NCBI GenBank assembly: GCA_007115705.1
Contig: QXEO01000155.1
Span: 1,151,903 to 1,215,902 of the forward strand
Source: Dactylis glomerata
Taxonomy: Eukaryota; Streptophyta; Magnoliopsida; Poales; Poaceae
DNA: 64,000 nt
Direction of reading: 5' to 3'
Below, piece after piece: positions 1 to 9,251 of this stretch (position 1 is its first letter; each line of letters begins with the position of its first letter). The translations under genes and the position numbers were made by a program. Under the pieces are notes generated by a model. The model made no database searches and had not been told where the DNA came from. It was given only the letters and a program-made list of their open reading frames with translations.

Positions 1-1844
1 CAAGTAAGAAAAAAAGGCAAGCATTTCAACGGTGAGGCAGATCACCGGAAGAAGCCTAAGCTCCCTAAAGGTGCTGATGTATTTGGTATGGTGAAGGACC
101 TAGAAGTAATATTTGGAAAGGGTTCTGGCGGTCAATCTGTTCCGAAAGACCCCATTACCGGACACACGGCCATGTGGAAGAAGAAATCTATATTTTGGGA
201 GCTTGAGTATTGGAAAGACCTAGAGGTCCGTTCTTCAATCGATGTGATGCACGTGACGAAGAATCTTTGCGTGAACCTGCTAGGCTTCCTAGGCGTGTAT
301 GGGAAGACAAAAGATACACCAGAAGCACGGGAGGACCAGCAACGTATCAAAGACCCATACAACAAGCATACTGATAAAGGCCGTCAATACTTAAGCAGCT
401 ACGCTCTTACCAAAGCAGAGAAGGAAATCTTTTTTGAATGCCTGAATAGTATCAAGGTCCCGGCTGGGTTCTCGTCTAATATAAAGGGAATAATAAATAT
501 GGCAGAGAAAAAATTCCAGGACCTGAAGTCTCATGATTGTCACGTGATTATGACGCAGTTGCTTCCGGTTGCATTGAGGGGGCTTCTACCGGAAAATGTT
601 CGAGTACCCATTGTGAAGCTATGTGCATTCCTCAATGCAATATCTCAGAAGGTGATCGATCGAGAAAGTCTAGAAAGGCTGCAAAAGGATGTGGTCCAAT
701 GTCTTGTCAGTTTTGAGTTGGTGTTCCCCCCGTCCTTCTTCAATATTATGACGCATCTCTTAGTTCACCTAGTTGATGAGATTTCCATTCTCGGTCCTGT
801 ATTTCTGCACAATATGTTCCCCTTCGAGAGGTTCATGGGAGTCTTAAAGAAATATGTTCGTAATCGTGCAAGGCCAGAAGGAAGCATCTCCAAGGGCTAT
901 GGAACAGAGGAGGTCATTGGGTTCTGTGTTGACTTTCTTCCTGACCTTAAGCCGATTGGTGTTCCTGAATCACGGTATGAGGGGAGACTAAGTGGAAAAG
1001 GCACGCTAGGAAAGAAAGCAATGATATTTAGGGACGGGCATTCTTTGAATCAAGCACACTACACAGTTTTACAAAGCTCTACCTTCGTGGCTCCGTATAT
1101 CAAGGAACACATGAATGTTGTACGCTCTAAGTTCCTGGGGAAGGATGACTACTGGATTAAAGAAAATCACATGGAGACTTTTGGCACTTGGTTGCAATTA
1201 CATCTCATAAATGACACCACTATTGGAGATCAGCTCTACTTGTTGGCCGCGACACCATCTGCGACTGTATTGACTTTCCAACGGTACGAGATAAATGGGA
1301 ATACATTTTACACGATCTCCCAAGATAAAAAGAGCACTAACCAAAATAGTGGTGTCCGCTTTGATGCAACATGTGACAATGGGAAAAAGGACACATACTA
1401 TGGTTACATAGAGGAGATATGGGAACTTGACTATGGACCTACTTTTAAGGTCCCTTTGTTTCGGTGCAGTTGGGTCAACATGAATAGAGAAGGGGTAAAG
1501 GTGGACCAGCTGTACGGAATGACAACAGTGGATCTCAAGAATCTTGGTTACAGAGACGAACCATTCGTCCTAGCCAATGATGTGGCTCAGGTTTTCTATG
1601 TGAAGGACATGTCCTCCAGACCGAAAAAAGGAAAAATAAGGAAACGAATACATCAGACGATGAGCCCAGGCGTCACATAGTTCTTTCAGGGAAAAGAAAC
1701 ATCGCGGGAGTCGAGGACAAGACAGACATGTCAGCAGATTATGATAAGTTTGAAGAAATTCCGCCCTTCACCGTGAAAACTGACCCTTGCATCCCGTTAA
1801 ATAATGAAGATGCTCCATGGTTACGGCCTAAGAAGCGATCATAG
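1..1844 (+). CDS. CACTA-1 ORF1: TNP2-like transposase, C-terminal part
   Basis: This is the C-terminal part of a CACTA transposase, the enzyme that excises and inserts the element in the nucleus. The frame is open from base 1, so the N-terminus lies outside the window and the ATG at 88 is only an internal Met. Visible landmarks are the end of the Transposase_21 region (IDVMHVTKN, about 235-263), a DUF4218-like block (SHDCHVIMTQLLPVALRG near 530-580; MTHLLVHLVDEI and NMFPFERFMGVLKKYVRNRA at about 748-872) and a DUF4216-like block (YYGYIEEIWELDY near 1395-1430). The frame stops at 1680. A one-base shift in the A-rich run near 1625-1645 restores similarity to the C-terminal tail of the CACTA-2 copy (HIVLSGKR, DKTDMS) and ends at TAG 1842-1844. 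This is therefore a near-intact gene with a late frameshift. Polymorphism or sequencing error in the homopolymer is possible. Confidence 0.88.
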
Positions 1845-1924
1845 GCAAGGGATCGACATACGCGACGAAGGAGAATTACCCTAAACCCTATGTAAATCTA
1901 TGTAATGTATGAAAACTATGACAT

Positions 1925-2004
1925 GTCATTTTGTGAATGATTTTTTATGATGTTTGCAATTATCCAAGTTCAATATTTTTCCATGCAGCTATGACACATA
2001 ATAT
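1925..2004. repeat. 80-bp direct repeat, copy 1 (after ORF1)
   Basis: An AT-rich 80-bp block starting gtcattttgtgaatgatttt and ending gctatgacacataatat recurs at 2907-2986 with about five mismatches. Copy 1 lies about 80 bp after the transposase stop, in its presumed 3' UTR. The two copies bracket antisense ORF A. Confidence 0.85.
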
Positions 2005-2013
2005 TGGAGTGAT

Positions 2014-2520
2014 TCAGTCATAGTCATGCCTAGCCCTATAAACATCGCCACTGTAGTAGTCATAGTCGTCGGAGTCGCGGTAGTCGAACCTCGGCGGGTG
2101 AGCACGCGTGGGCTGAGACTGAGGGTAGCACAGGCGGGGGCCACGGTAGGCCATGACGCTCTGGAGAGTCCGGCCGCGCCACCACAGCCGACGGCCGGCC
2201 TCATTGAAGTTCGAACAAGGTGGGCCGTCCTCCTCGTGCCTGGCAAGCGCACTCTCACGCCGATTGATGAAGAAGGCGTCCCAAGTCGGGCTGTAGTTGG
2301 GATGCCACTGGGGATTCCTCCGCTGCTCTGGCATGAGCTCGAAGTAGTAGTGGTTCGTGATGGCCATCTGACGCGCCACACCTAGAGGGACAGGAGGGAC
2401 CGGTACGCCTCCGACGCTCAGCATCCAGCCGGTGGGGACGCGGTAGCCCGACGGGCAGGGGTAGTTTGAGGCGCAAAGCGCCTCCGCCTCCTTGGGGGTT
2501 AGAGATACGATGGAGGCCAT
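2014..2520 (-). CDS. CACTA-1 antisense ORF A, uncharacterised protein with GW-VPVPPVP motif
   Basis: The function is not recognised. The frame is open from an upstream ATG at 2580, but a TATA box at 2586-2597 lies too close to that codon. The ATG at 2518-2520 (context CCATGG, about 168 codons) is therefore the better start. The protein begins MASIVSLTPKEAEAL. It has a core with GW, then VGGVPVPPVPLG, then a basic/aromatic stretch with MPEQRRNP and WDAFF, and a Tyr/Asp-rich C-terminus (YRDSDDYDYYSG). The GW-VPVPPVP-(about 25 residues)-MP-R-W-F pattern is shared with antisense ORF B at 3882-4841, so the two are paralogues. It lies tail to tail with ORF1 and has its own TATA box and five E2F-like boxes upstream. 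No counterpart was found between the genes of CACTA-2 or CACTA-3. It could be a captured host exon or a Triticeae CACTA accessory gene. Confidence 0.6.
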   Translation of the reverse strand: MASIVSLTPKEAEALCASNYPCPSGYRVPTGWMLSVGGVPVPPVPLGVARQMAITNHYYFELMPEQRRNPQWHPNYSPTWDAFFINRRESALARHEEDGPPCSNFNEAGRRLWWRGRTLQSVMAYRGPRLCYPQSQPTRAHPPRFDYRDSDDYDYYSGDVYRARHDYD

Positions 2521-2585
2521 GGGAGAGAGTGATGAGGTTTGCAGATATGAGTCTAGATGTGATATGTAAATGGAGGCCAAGCCTA

Positions 2586-2678
2586 CATATATATAGTGAA
2601 AAAATGGCGGGAAGACGGAGGCGGGAAAATATGGAAAGCGCGGGAAGAAAATAGGCGGGAACGCAGTGGCGCGGGAAA
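2586..2678 (-). promoter_or_regulatory. Promoter of antisense ORF A: TATA box plus five E2F-like boxes
   Basis: Read on the minus strand, a TATA box CTATATATATGTAGG lies at about 2583-2597, some 65-75 bp upstream of ATG 2520. Upstream of it five copies of an NTTCCCGC motif lie within 72 bp: 2607-2614, 2621-2628, 2640-2647, 2655-2662 and 2671-2678. Two of them (2621 and 2671) read TTTCCCGC, a perfect match to the plant and animal E2F consensus TTTSSCGC. A sub-terminal-type inverted repeat follows immediately at 2689-2724. Function is inferred from motif density, not demonstrated. Confidence 0.6.
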
Positions 2679-2688
2679 CTATCTAACC

Positions 2689-2724
2689 TTTAGTCCCGGC
2701 TGGTGGGTACAACCGGGACTAAAG
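2689..2724. repeat. Internal sub-terminal-type inverted repeat
   Basis: tttagtcccgg and the inverse accgggactaaag form a short palindromic unit with an 11-12 base spacer. This is the type of repeat that crowds the ends of CACTA-1 and CACTA-2, but here it lies about 6.5 kb from the right terminus, upstream of antisense ORF A. Confidence 0.85.
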
Positions 2725-2906
2725 GTGGTTTTTGTGTCATCTAACTAAACTGTCGGTGGGATAAGGAAAACTTTCTCCTGCAACATCGTAAGCCATTCCA
2801 AGATGCACGTGTGCACAATATGGGCACATTATCATAAACTATGCCCTGATTCTAGCCATAACATTGGTGGTTTGACCTAAATGCCATGAAACCTCGAACA
2901 TGATAG

Positions 2907-2986
2907 GTCATTTTGTGAAGGATTTTTTATGATGTTTGCAATTTTCCAAGTTCAATATTTTTCCTTGCAACTATGACACATAATAT
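2907..2986. repeat. 80-bp direct repeat, copy 2
   Basis: This is the second copy of the block at 1925-2004, in the same orientation. The copies are 982 bp apart and enclose ORF A, its promoter and the inverted repeat at 2689-2724. Confidence 0.85.
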
Positions 2987-3166
2987 GACACCACGCGAAG
3001 GTTTCACATTGTTTGGATCATTTTTGAATTTCTTATGCCCGTTTCAAACTATATTCAAAGCGGCGGGCTTGAAGCTTCTTAGCCCGGGGCTGAGCCTCGC
3101 TAAACTTGAAGTAGATCTCTAGTGAAATAGCATGTTGTGAACCTATAAATGATTTTTAAAAAAACA

Positions 3167-3318
3167 ATGGGCACGTGGCGGCTCAGCAGCGCCCCTCGCC
3201 CAGGACATTGGTCCTGGTTTGTGGCATCAACCGGGACCGTTAATGGGCACGTAGCGGCTCAGCAGCGCCCCTCGCCCAGGTCATTGGTCCCGGTTTGTGG
3301 CATCAACCGGGACCGTTG
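3167..3318. repeat. Tandem duplication, 2 x 76 bp, containing sub-terminal repeats
   Basis: Copy 1 is 3167-3242 and copy 2 is 3243-3318. Both start atgggcacgt, contain gcggctcagcagcgcccctc and end in an inverted sub-terminal repeat (gtcc(c/t)ggtttgtggcatcaaccgggac). They differ by a few substitutions. The duplication raises the number of sub-terminal repeats upstream of ORF2. Confidence 0.9.
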
Positions 3319-3680
3319 AGTCATTGGTCCCGGTTGGTGCCACGAACCGGGACCAATGACCCCTCCAAATATAACTCGCCCTTCTTCCTCCCCCACTTCC
3401 CCCCAAATCGGCCGAAACTGCTAAGGACTTTTGCGCGCAGAGCGAAAACACGCCGGCAGGCTGTCCGAGTTTCCTGCCGCCGTCCTCGGAGAGCGCCGCC
3501 GCTGCTGCCGTCCTCGGTGAGCGCCGCCGCCGCCGCGACCTCTCCCTTTTCCCCCCGCGCCGCCGCTCATCACATTCTCTCTCTGCAGGTGGCCTGCGCC
3601 GCCGCCCCCCCCAGCGTCGCCGCGACGCCCGGCCCCGTGCGCCCGCCCCGCACCCCCAGCGCCGCCGCCCCCCTTCGACG
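3225..3680 (+). promoter_or_regulatory. Internal promoter and GC-rich 5' leader of CACTA-1 ORF2
   Basis: A cluster of 'ggtcccggtt...accgggacc' inverted repeats ends at about 3358. A TATA-like AATATAAC follows at 3369-3375. A pyrimidine- and GC-rich stretch then runs to a good splice donor (GACG/GTGAGC, intron from 3681). A shorter intron inside the leader (CG/GTGAG near 3517 to CTCTCTGCAG ending near 3589) is possible. The leader intron would run to the TATATTGCAG acceptor ending at 5491, just before ATG 5497. The same order of repeats, TATA, C-rich leader and intron occurs in front of ORF2 in CACTA-2. The assignment is inferred from architecture. Confidence 0.6.
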
Positions 3681-3881
3681 GTGAGCCCGGCCGGCCAATT
3701 TTTTCTTTTTTTTTTAAAAAAATTTCGCATTTAAATTGCCGTAGGCAAATTTTTCATTACTTATATATATATAATACATTGAAATTTAAAAAAACATAGA
3801 AAAATAAAAATAAAAAATAAAAATAAAAAGCCCTCGTCGGGGCGGGCACAGGGGCGTCGGCGTCGTCGTCCTCGCCGCGGC

Positions 3882-4841
3882 CTACTCGTCGTCCTCGTCG
3901 GGGAGTATGATGTAGGGCCCCTGCGGCCACGGCCAGTTGGCCGCAGGCGGTGGAGGAGGACCTGGTGGAGGAGGCGGCGGTGGAGTCGCCGCACGCGGTG
4001 GCGGCGGCGGTGGGCCTGGTGGAGGAGGCGGCGGTGGAGTCGCCACACGCTGTGGAGGAGGCGACGGTGGCCGGCCGTGCTGCTGGTGCACGGACATGGC
4101 CAGCGCCGTGTCGATGCCGGCCCACCGCCTCTTCTCCTCCTCCTCGGAGACGAGGACGGCGACCCGGAGCTCCTCCTCCTCGGACATCGGTGGCGGGGGT
4201 GGCGGCGCCTCGCCGTGGTCCATCGCGTCGAGGATGCCGTAGGCGACGCTGCCGACGAAGTCGTCGGTGTCGTCCCTGGGCTCCTCGCCAGGGATGTCGT
4301 CGCCGCCCACCTCCGGCGGCGCCTCCTCGTCCTCCTCGTCCTCCTCCATCTCCTCGATGAAGGGATCCGCCTGCGGCGGCTCTGGCCCCGGCTCCGGCAT
4401 GTACACGCCGGCGTAGGGGTTGGGGGCGACCTCCCCTAGGAAGGCCACCCGCCGCACCGGGTCGCGCTCCCGCGGCCCGAAGTTGTCCCACCATTGGCTA
4501 TCGTAGCCAAAGGCGGGATCGGCGCGGAGGCGCGCCGGCATCAGTGCGCGCCGGCGGCGGATCTCAGCGACCCGCTCCGGGCCGAAGCGCGGCACCGGCG
4601 GGACCGGCACGCGCCGGCTATTGAGGTGCCACCCGCCGGGGAGGCTGCAGTCCGGCCAGTCCACGCTCTGGCCGCACTGGTACAGCGCCTGGCAGTGACT
4701 CACCGGAATGTACCGGCGGTCACGCTGGCGCTGCGGCGAGGCCGTCCTGGCGCGGCGTGGAGGAGACTGGCGGCACCCAGACCGGCGCGACCCGCCAGCC
4801 TCGTGGTCGTGGCTGCCCTTGCCCTTCTTCCAGAACCCCAT
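3882..4841 (-). CDS. CACTA-1 antisense ORF B, uncharacterised proline-rich protein, paralogue of ORF A
   Basis: An open frame of 319 codons with a good start context (GCCATGG at 4841); the function is not recognised. The N-terminus is Lys/Arg/Ser-rich (GFWKKGKG, then RRYIPVSHCQALYQCG). The core has LPGGWHLNSRRVPVPPVP followed by EIRRRRALMPARLR and WWDNF. An acidic run follows (EEMEEDEEDEEAPPEV), and the C-terminus is proline/glycine-rich (ATPPPPPPPGPPPPP repeats), ending in DEDDE. The core aligns with ORF A by GW-x-L-x-VPVPPVP, MP-x-R and the Trp/Phe block. A TATA-like TTTAAAAG lies at about 4930-4937 on the minus strand, some 90 bp upstream. The ORF is entirely inside, and antisense to, the predicted leader intron of ORF2 (3681-5491). 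High GC (Pro, Arg and Gly codons) can keep frames open by chance, but the conserved core shared with ORF A argues that the protein is real. Confidence 0.6.
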   Translation of the reverse strand: MGFWKKGKGSHDHEAGGSRRSGCRQSPPRRARTASPQRQRDRRYIPVSHCQALYQCGQSVDWPDCSLPGGWHLNSRRVPVPPVPRFGPERVAEIRRRRALMPARLRADPAFGYDSQWWDNFGPRERDPVRRVAFLGEVAPNPYAGVYMPEPGPEPPQADPFIEEMEEDEEDEEAPPEVGGDDIPGEEPRDDTDDFVGSVAYGILDAMDHGEAPPPPPPMSEEEELRVAVLVSEEEEKRRWAGIDTALAMSVHQQHGRPPSPPPQRVATPPPPPPPGPPPPPPRAATPPPPPPPGPPPPPAANWPWPQGPYIILPDEDDE

Positions 4842-5138
4842 GGCTGCTGTGGTGGCCGGGATGTGGTGGCTCTGGCGGCTGTGCTGGCTATGGCGATGGA
4901 GGTTGGTGGCCGCGGCTCCGTTGGCCTCCTTTTAAAGGGGCCAGTGGCCGGGCGTCCAGCGGCCGCAATGAATGCCACCGAGCGGCAGCCCAATCGGCAC
5001 GCCGGCGTTGATGCCGCGGCAGGCATTGAAGGTGACGGCGGGGCGCCCAAAGCACTGACGCGGCGGGACTCGAGGCGACGGGCACTGACGCGGGCGTCGC
5101 GTTGGAGAAGACGTACTGACGCACTGACGCGGGCCGAC

Positions 5139-5204
5139 GCGGTGCTGTTTTTTTGGGCCTCTTTTGCCCGCTGGTGCTGTTTTTTTGGGCCTCTTTTGCC
5201 CGCT
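5139..5204. repeat. Tandem duplication of about 33 bp
   Basis: Two adjacent copies of ggtgctgtttttttgggcct followed by cttttgcccgctgg, upstream of antisense ORF B (reading minus) and inside the ORF2 leader intron. Confidence 0.85.
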
Positions 5205-5496
5205 GGGTGCTGTGGGCAATTCCTATTTGACGCGCACCCCCCACAGATGTTAAAATCTTAGTGGGCTGGCCCAATAGAAATAAAAATCTATTATTTTTGT
5301 CCGGTCAAGAACATGCCTTCAGGCGTCCACCCGTAACAGGCGCTTGAAGCGCCGAATAGGAATGCCCTTAGTACTTAGTTAGAAGTTAGTGTTAGTTTGT
5401 TAGTTAGAATTAGAATTAGTTAAAATTAGTTTTAGCGTGCATTTTGAAAATATAGCGTGTATTCTAACTAACAAATGTCGGTATATTGCAGAAACT

Positions 5497-8400
5497 ATGG
5501 ATCCAGCACATAAAAAAAGTCAAGATGATGAATACTTCCTCCAAGGAATGATCCGAGAAAATGTAGATATTGATGTCACCAGGACATTTCTGAACGATTC
5601 CGGTGAGGGAGATGAATCGCTCAACCGAGGAGACGACTCCGGTGAGGTAGAAGCCAGGGACGGGGGAGAAGCCGGTGAGGGAGAAGCTGACAAGGGAGAA
5701 GGCGACGAGGGAGAAGCCGACGAGGGAGAAGACGACGGCTCCGGCCGAACCTTAAATCTCGGAAACTCCGGCGAGGTGTATATATGTTTTTTTGTAATGC
5801 CTGACTGTCTATATATATACATGCATATATTAACACTCTTTCTTATTTTAGCCCTCCGGATCGAGCACTTGTTCCGTCAGAACAAAACGAGGCCCAACCA
5901 AAAAGTTGGACAACAAAGTGAGTTATAGGATCGAAGTGGTCGGTGTAGACGGCCAACCGCTAGCTCCTGAAGATGTCGCAAAAAAATTTGTCAAGCAATG
6001 TGGAGTTCTTGTGAGGGACCACATCCCGATCATCGTTCAAGAATGGAATCGGCCAAGCAGCGGTGGAGTCCTGTTTGTCGGCGACGTCGCCAAAGATAAG
6101 CTTTTTGACAGGCTTATGCTTAATTTCCTCCTGCCGAGGCTAGATGTGAATCCAGATGAGGAGAAGGAAGCAAATAAGGAGCTACTTAAAAGAGTAAAGA
6201 AGTTTGCTCTGATCAAGATGGCCGAGGCATTCAAGAACTGGAAGAAGAAACTGTACCTTAAGTTTGTCAAGTTAGACAAGACTCCGGATTTTAATCAAGC
6301 CGGCTATGCTAAGTTAAGACACCAGTGGGCTGATTTTGTGAAGTACAAGACATCGGAGAAAGCTTTGGAAAGGTCGAGAATAAATCAAGAGAACGCTGCT
6401 AAGAAAGTGTACCACCATAATATGGGGTCTGCTAGCTACGCCGGTTGCATGCCTAAGTGGGATGCACTTGAGGTCAAGTATATTGCTGCCGGGATCAGAC
6501 CAGAGCCCACAACATGGACACCACGGGCGAGAAACTGGTTTTACGGCCATGGGGGCACGTTGGACGAAGAAGGGAGGGCAATATATACCCAGAAACACAA
6601 AGATCATCCCCTACTGCCCATCGAAGATATTAGAAGTGCAGTACAAGATGTGGAAGCGGGACGGTTCGTTCCCGATAGAGAGAACGACGAGCTCACACGA
6701 GCCCTCAAAAATGATGAACACACCGGACGAGCACGAGGCACACCGGGCTCCAAGCCGTGGAAGGTTGCCTTCCCCGCGGAAATGAAGAGATATCCCGATA
6801 AAAGTCATCAGAGGAGAAAGGAAAGGGAGGCAGCTGAGAAAGCGGCAGCTGCAGACCGGCTGCGTAATGTAGAAGAAGCATTAAAGCGGCAGCAGGATCA
6901 ACTCGATAGACTTAGCCAGCAAGGTATCAGCAGCCAATCTCAGCGGCACATGGTAGAAGCTGCATTCGATGGTATTGACGCCCTATCAAATAAGAAAAGC
7001 AGCGTCGCTTCCACCCAGCTCCACGATGGTGATGATGATGCACTGACGATGGCTCCTCCTAAACGCTACCCAGTGGATGATATCACGGAGAGCACCACCA
7101 GCAGCAGCAAGAGCACGTTCCGATCACCGAAACGTAAGCTATCGCCCCTCCCAAGAGTACCTCATCAGAATATGAAGAAGCTTCCTTACGAGAAGACAGA
7201 TGAGGAAATTGCTACGGCCGCAGATGCCCATTATCAACAGTGGAAGACTGACATGGCTAACAAGAAAAATCCAAAGCCGACGGAGCCATTGATCTTCCCG
7301 GTCACCGCAGAAGATAAAGCCAAAGCAGCCGCGCTTAAGATTCAGCTTCACCAACCCATAGCGCTCACACCTGACTATAATCGCTCTATTACCAAGTCAG
7401 CTGAGGCAAAAGAGCGGAGAGTCGGGAAAGAAGTTGCCCAGCTCGGACAACAGAAAAATCAATCGATCGAACCGCTCAAAGTGTACGATACCAATGAGTG
7501 GAGAGCCCAGGAGCGGCATGATCCGAACATTGATCCGGAGTTTATTCAACTCTACGGAGAAAAGGCCAAGTTATATGGACTGTCTATTGCTGAGTACATG
7601 AGCCGTCTAGATGAGTTCGAGGGGTACCAGCAAATAGCGTACAAATACCGGTACGGGGATCCTCTCGTCAAACCCGAGTTAGTCAAAGATCTACCAACAA
7701 AAATGCGGAGATTGCATAACTGGTACATACAAGCCTGTGCTGAATCCACAAACTGGATCTATGCTGGATATAAACACCACCATTACGGTCATGGAGATGG
7801 CTTCTTACTGATGGAATTTCTAGAATTATTTCAGTTTTACCAACAAGACGCCCTCGACAAAACTATTGTCAGTGCCTATTGCCTGTAAGTATTATTAAGT
7901 CTTTCTAGCTCAGCTCATTCGTTGCTTGTATAATCTTACTCATCATTATACTAATTATATATGCAGAATGAAGATTCTCGAATGCGACCGAGGAGGAATC
8001 TTTGACCTTGGGTTCGTTGACTGCAATTTCGTTCATGAAGATACTCTCAAAAAAAAACCCAAAGAGACAGAGGATAACTTGGTACAATCGTTGAAGTATT
8101 TCAGCAACAGAAGGGAAATACTATTTCCTTACAACTTCGAGTGAGTGTTACTGTCTTGTACACATTTTGTTTTCGCTTTACTCGATGTTAAGCTATTTGA
8201 CTCATTATGTCTGTGCAGCTTCCACTTTATTCTGTTAATCATTAGTGTTGACGAAGGAGTAGTCAAAGTCATGGACTCAAAACACACACCTTTAGGAAAT
8301 TGGGTGAACATGCAGGAATGCCTCCAGAAGGCTTGGAAACGGTTCACCGCCAACACTAGGGGTGTTTGGAAGCCAGAGCTTACATTTAAACCATTGAATG

Positions 8401-8830
8401 TAAGTACTACTTGCTAGATCCACGTATCTCTTTGATTCTAGTTTCAATACAATTATCATGCTTGATTCTTATTTTGATTGAACTCCGTTCTCGTAAAGTG
8501 CTTGAGGCAAGAAGCTGGGAATAACTTATGTGGATACTATGTCTGCGAGTTCATTCGCCAGACGACCAAAGAGAAGGGTGCAGACCGAAACATCAAAAAA
8601 CTTGAAGTACGATAAACAATAATCTCAACATTATTTTATTACCATCAACTGTGTTTAGTTTCATTCATATATATTGATCCCCTTCTTTAAATTAGATCGA
8701 ACGGATGCGGGACGGTCTTCTACCACGGGAACGCGTGCAAGCAATTCAAGAGGAAATTGCCGGTTTCTTATTAGAACAAGTCATAGATCCGAAAGGAGAA
8801 TACTATTACCCGGTTCATTTAGAAGGGTGA
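5497..8830 (+). CDS. CACTA-1 ORF2: Transposase_24 (Ptta/En-Spm) protein with C-terminal Ulp1-like C48 protease, intact spliced gene
   Basis: Six exons fit canonical GT/AG sites in one uninterrupted frame: 5497-5775, 5852-7884, 7967-8140, 8219-8399, 8499-8606 and 8696-8830 (TGA). They total 2910 nt, or 969 residues. The start is the first ATG after acceptor TATATTGCAG (ends 5491). Domains in order: an acidic Glu/Asp/Gly-rich N-terminus (about 35-90); a Transposase_24-like region with ARNWFYGHGG (about 317-326) and ENDELTRALKNDEHTGRARG (about 370-389); a charged coiled coil (about 415-450); and a Ulp1-like region over exons 3-6. The Ulp1-like catalytic set looks complete: His831 (FHFILL), Asp848 (VMDS), Gln893 and Cys900 (QEAGNNLCGYYVC). 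C48 proteases cut SUMO-like proteins. A role in removing SUMO from the transposition machinery is inference. The broken CACTA-2 ORF2 has the same exon plan, which supports these splice sites. Confidence 0.85.
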
Positions 8831-9019
8831 AGTGTAAAAAAGAAGATGTAAAATCAAATTTGTGTGAGTTACCGATTGTAATAGCGACCAAGCACGACGG
8901 ATGAGACGGTGAATAATATATTCGTGACCATGATGTGTAATATATATATATAGTGTGGTTCCTTCATTGATGTATATATATAATACCATTAAATTGAATA
9001 CAAAACACACCAAATAAAA

Positions 9020-9251
9020 CCCTGAACCCTAAATGGGAAAAAAACCCTGGATCAACGATCCCGGCTCGTCCTACGAACCGGGACCAATGACTCAGGCCCC
9101 CTCGCCCCGCAGCGCGTCCACGTGGAGACCTATCGGTCCCGGTTCGTGCTGGAACCGGGACCGGCATTGGTCCCGAGTAATGGATCCCGGTTCGGCAACC
9201 GGGACCAATGGCCCAAATGAACCGGGACCATAGGCCCTTTTTCCACCAGTG
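9020..9251 (+). repeat. CACTA-1 right sub-terminal repeats and TIR
   Basis: Inverted copies of ggtcccggtt / aaccgggacc (at about 9057-9086, 9142-9165, 9170-9208 and 9219-9230) lead into the terminal CACCAGTG at 9244-9251. These are the presumed transposase-binding sites. Bases 8831-9020, between the ORF2 stop and this block, are AT-rich 3' UTR. Confidence 0.88.

Larger units (their letters stand above)
1..9251 (+). mobile_element. CACTA-1, CACTA (En/Spm) DNA transposon, left end outside window
   Basis: The right terminus is at 9251, where the sequence read inward on the minus strand is CACTGGTGGAAAAAGGGCC, a CACTA-type terminal inverted repeat of the CACTG variant. It is followed by inverted sub-terminal repeats of the 'ggtcccggtt...aaccgggacc' type (about 9056-9230). 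The element carries a TNP2-type transposase (1-1844), two antisense ORFs (2014-2520 and 3882-4841), an internal promoter-like region (about 3225-3680) and the spliced ORF2 (5497-8830). The three bases after the end are AAA. The matching left TSD is outside the window, so the duplication cannot be confirmed. Confidence 0.9.
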
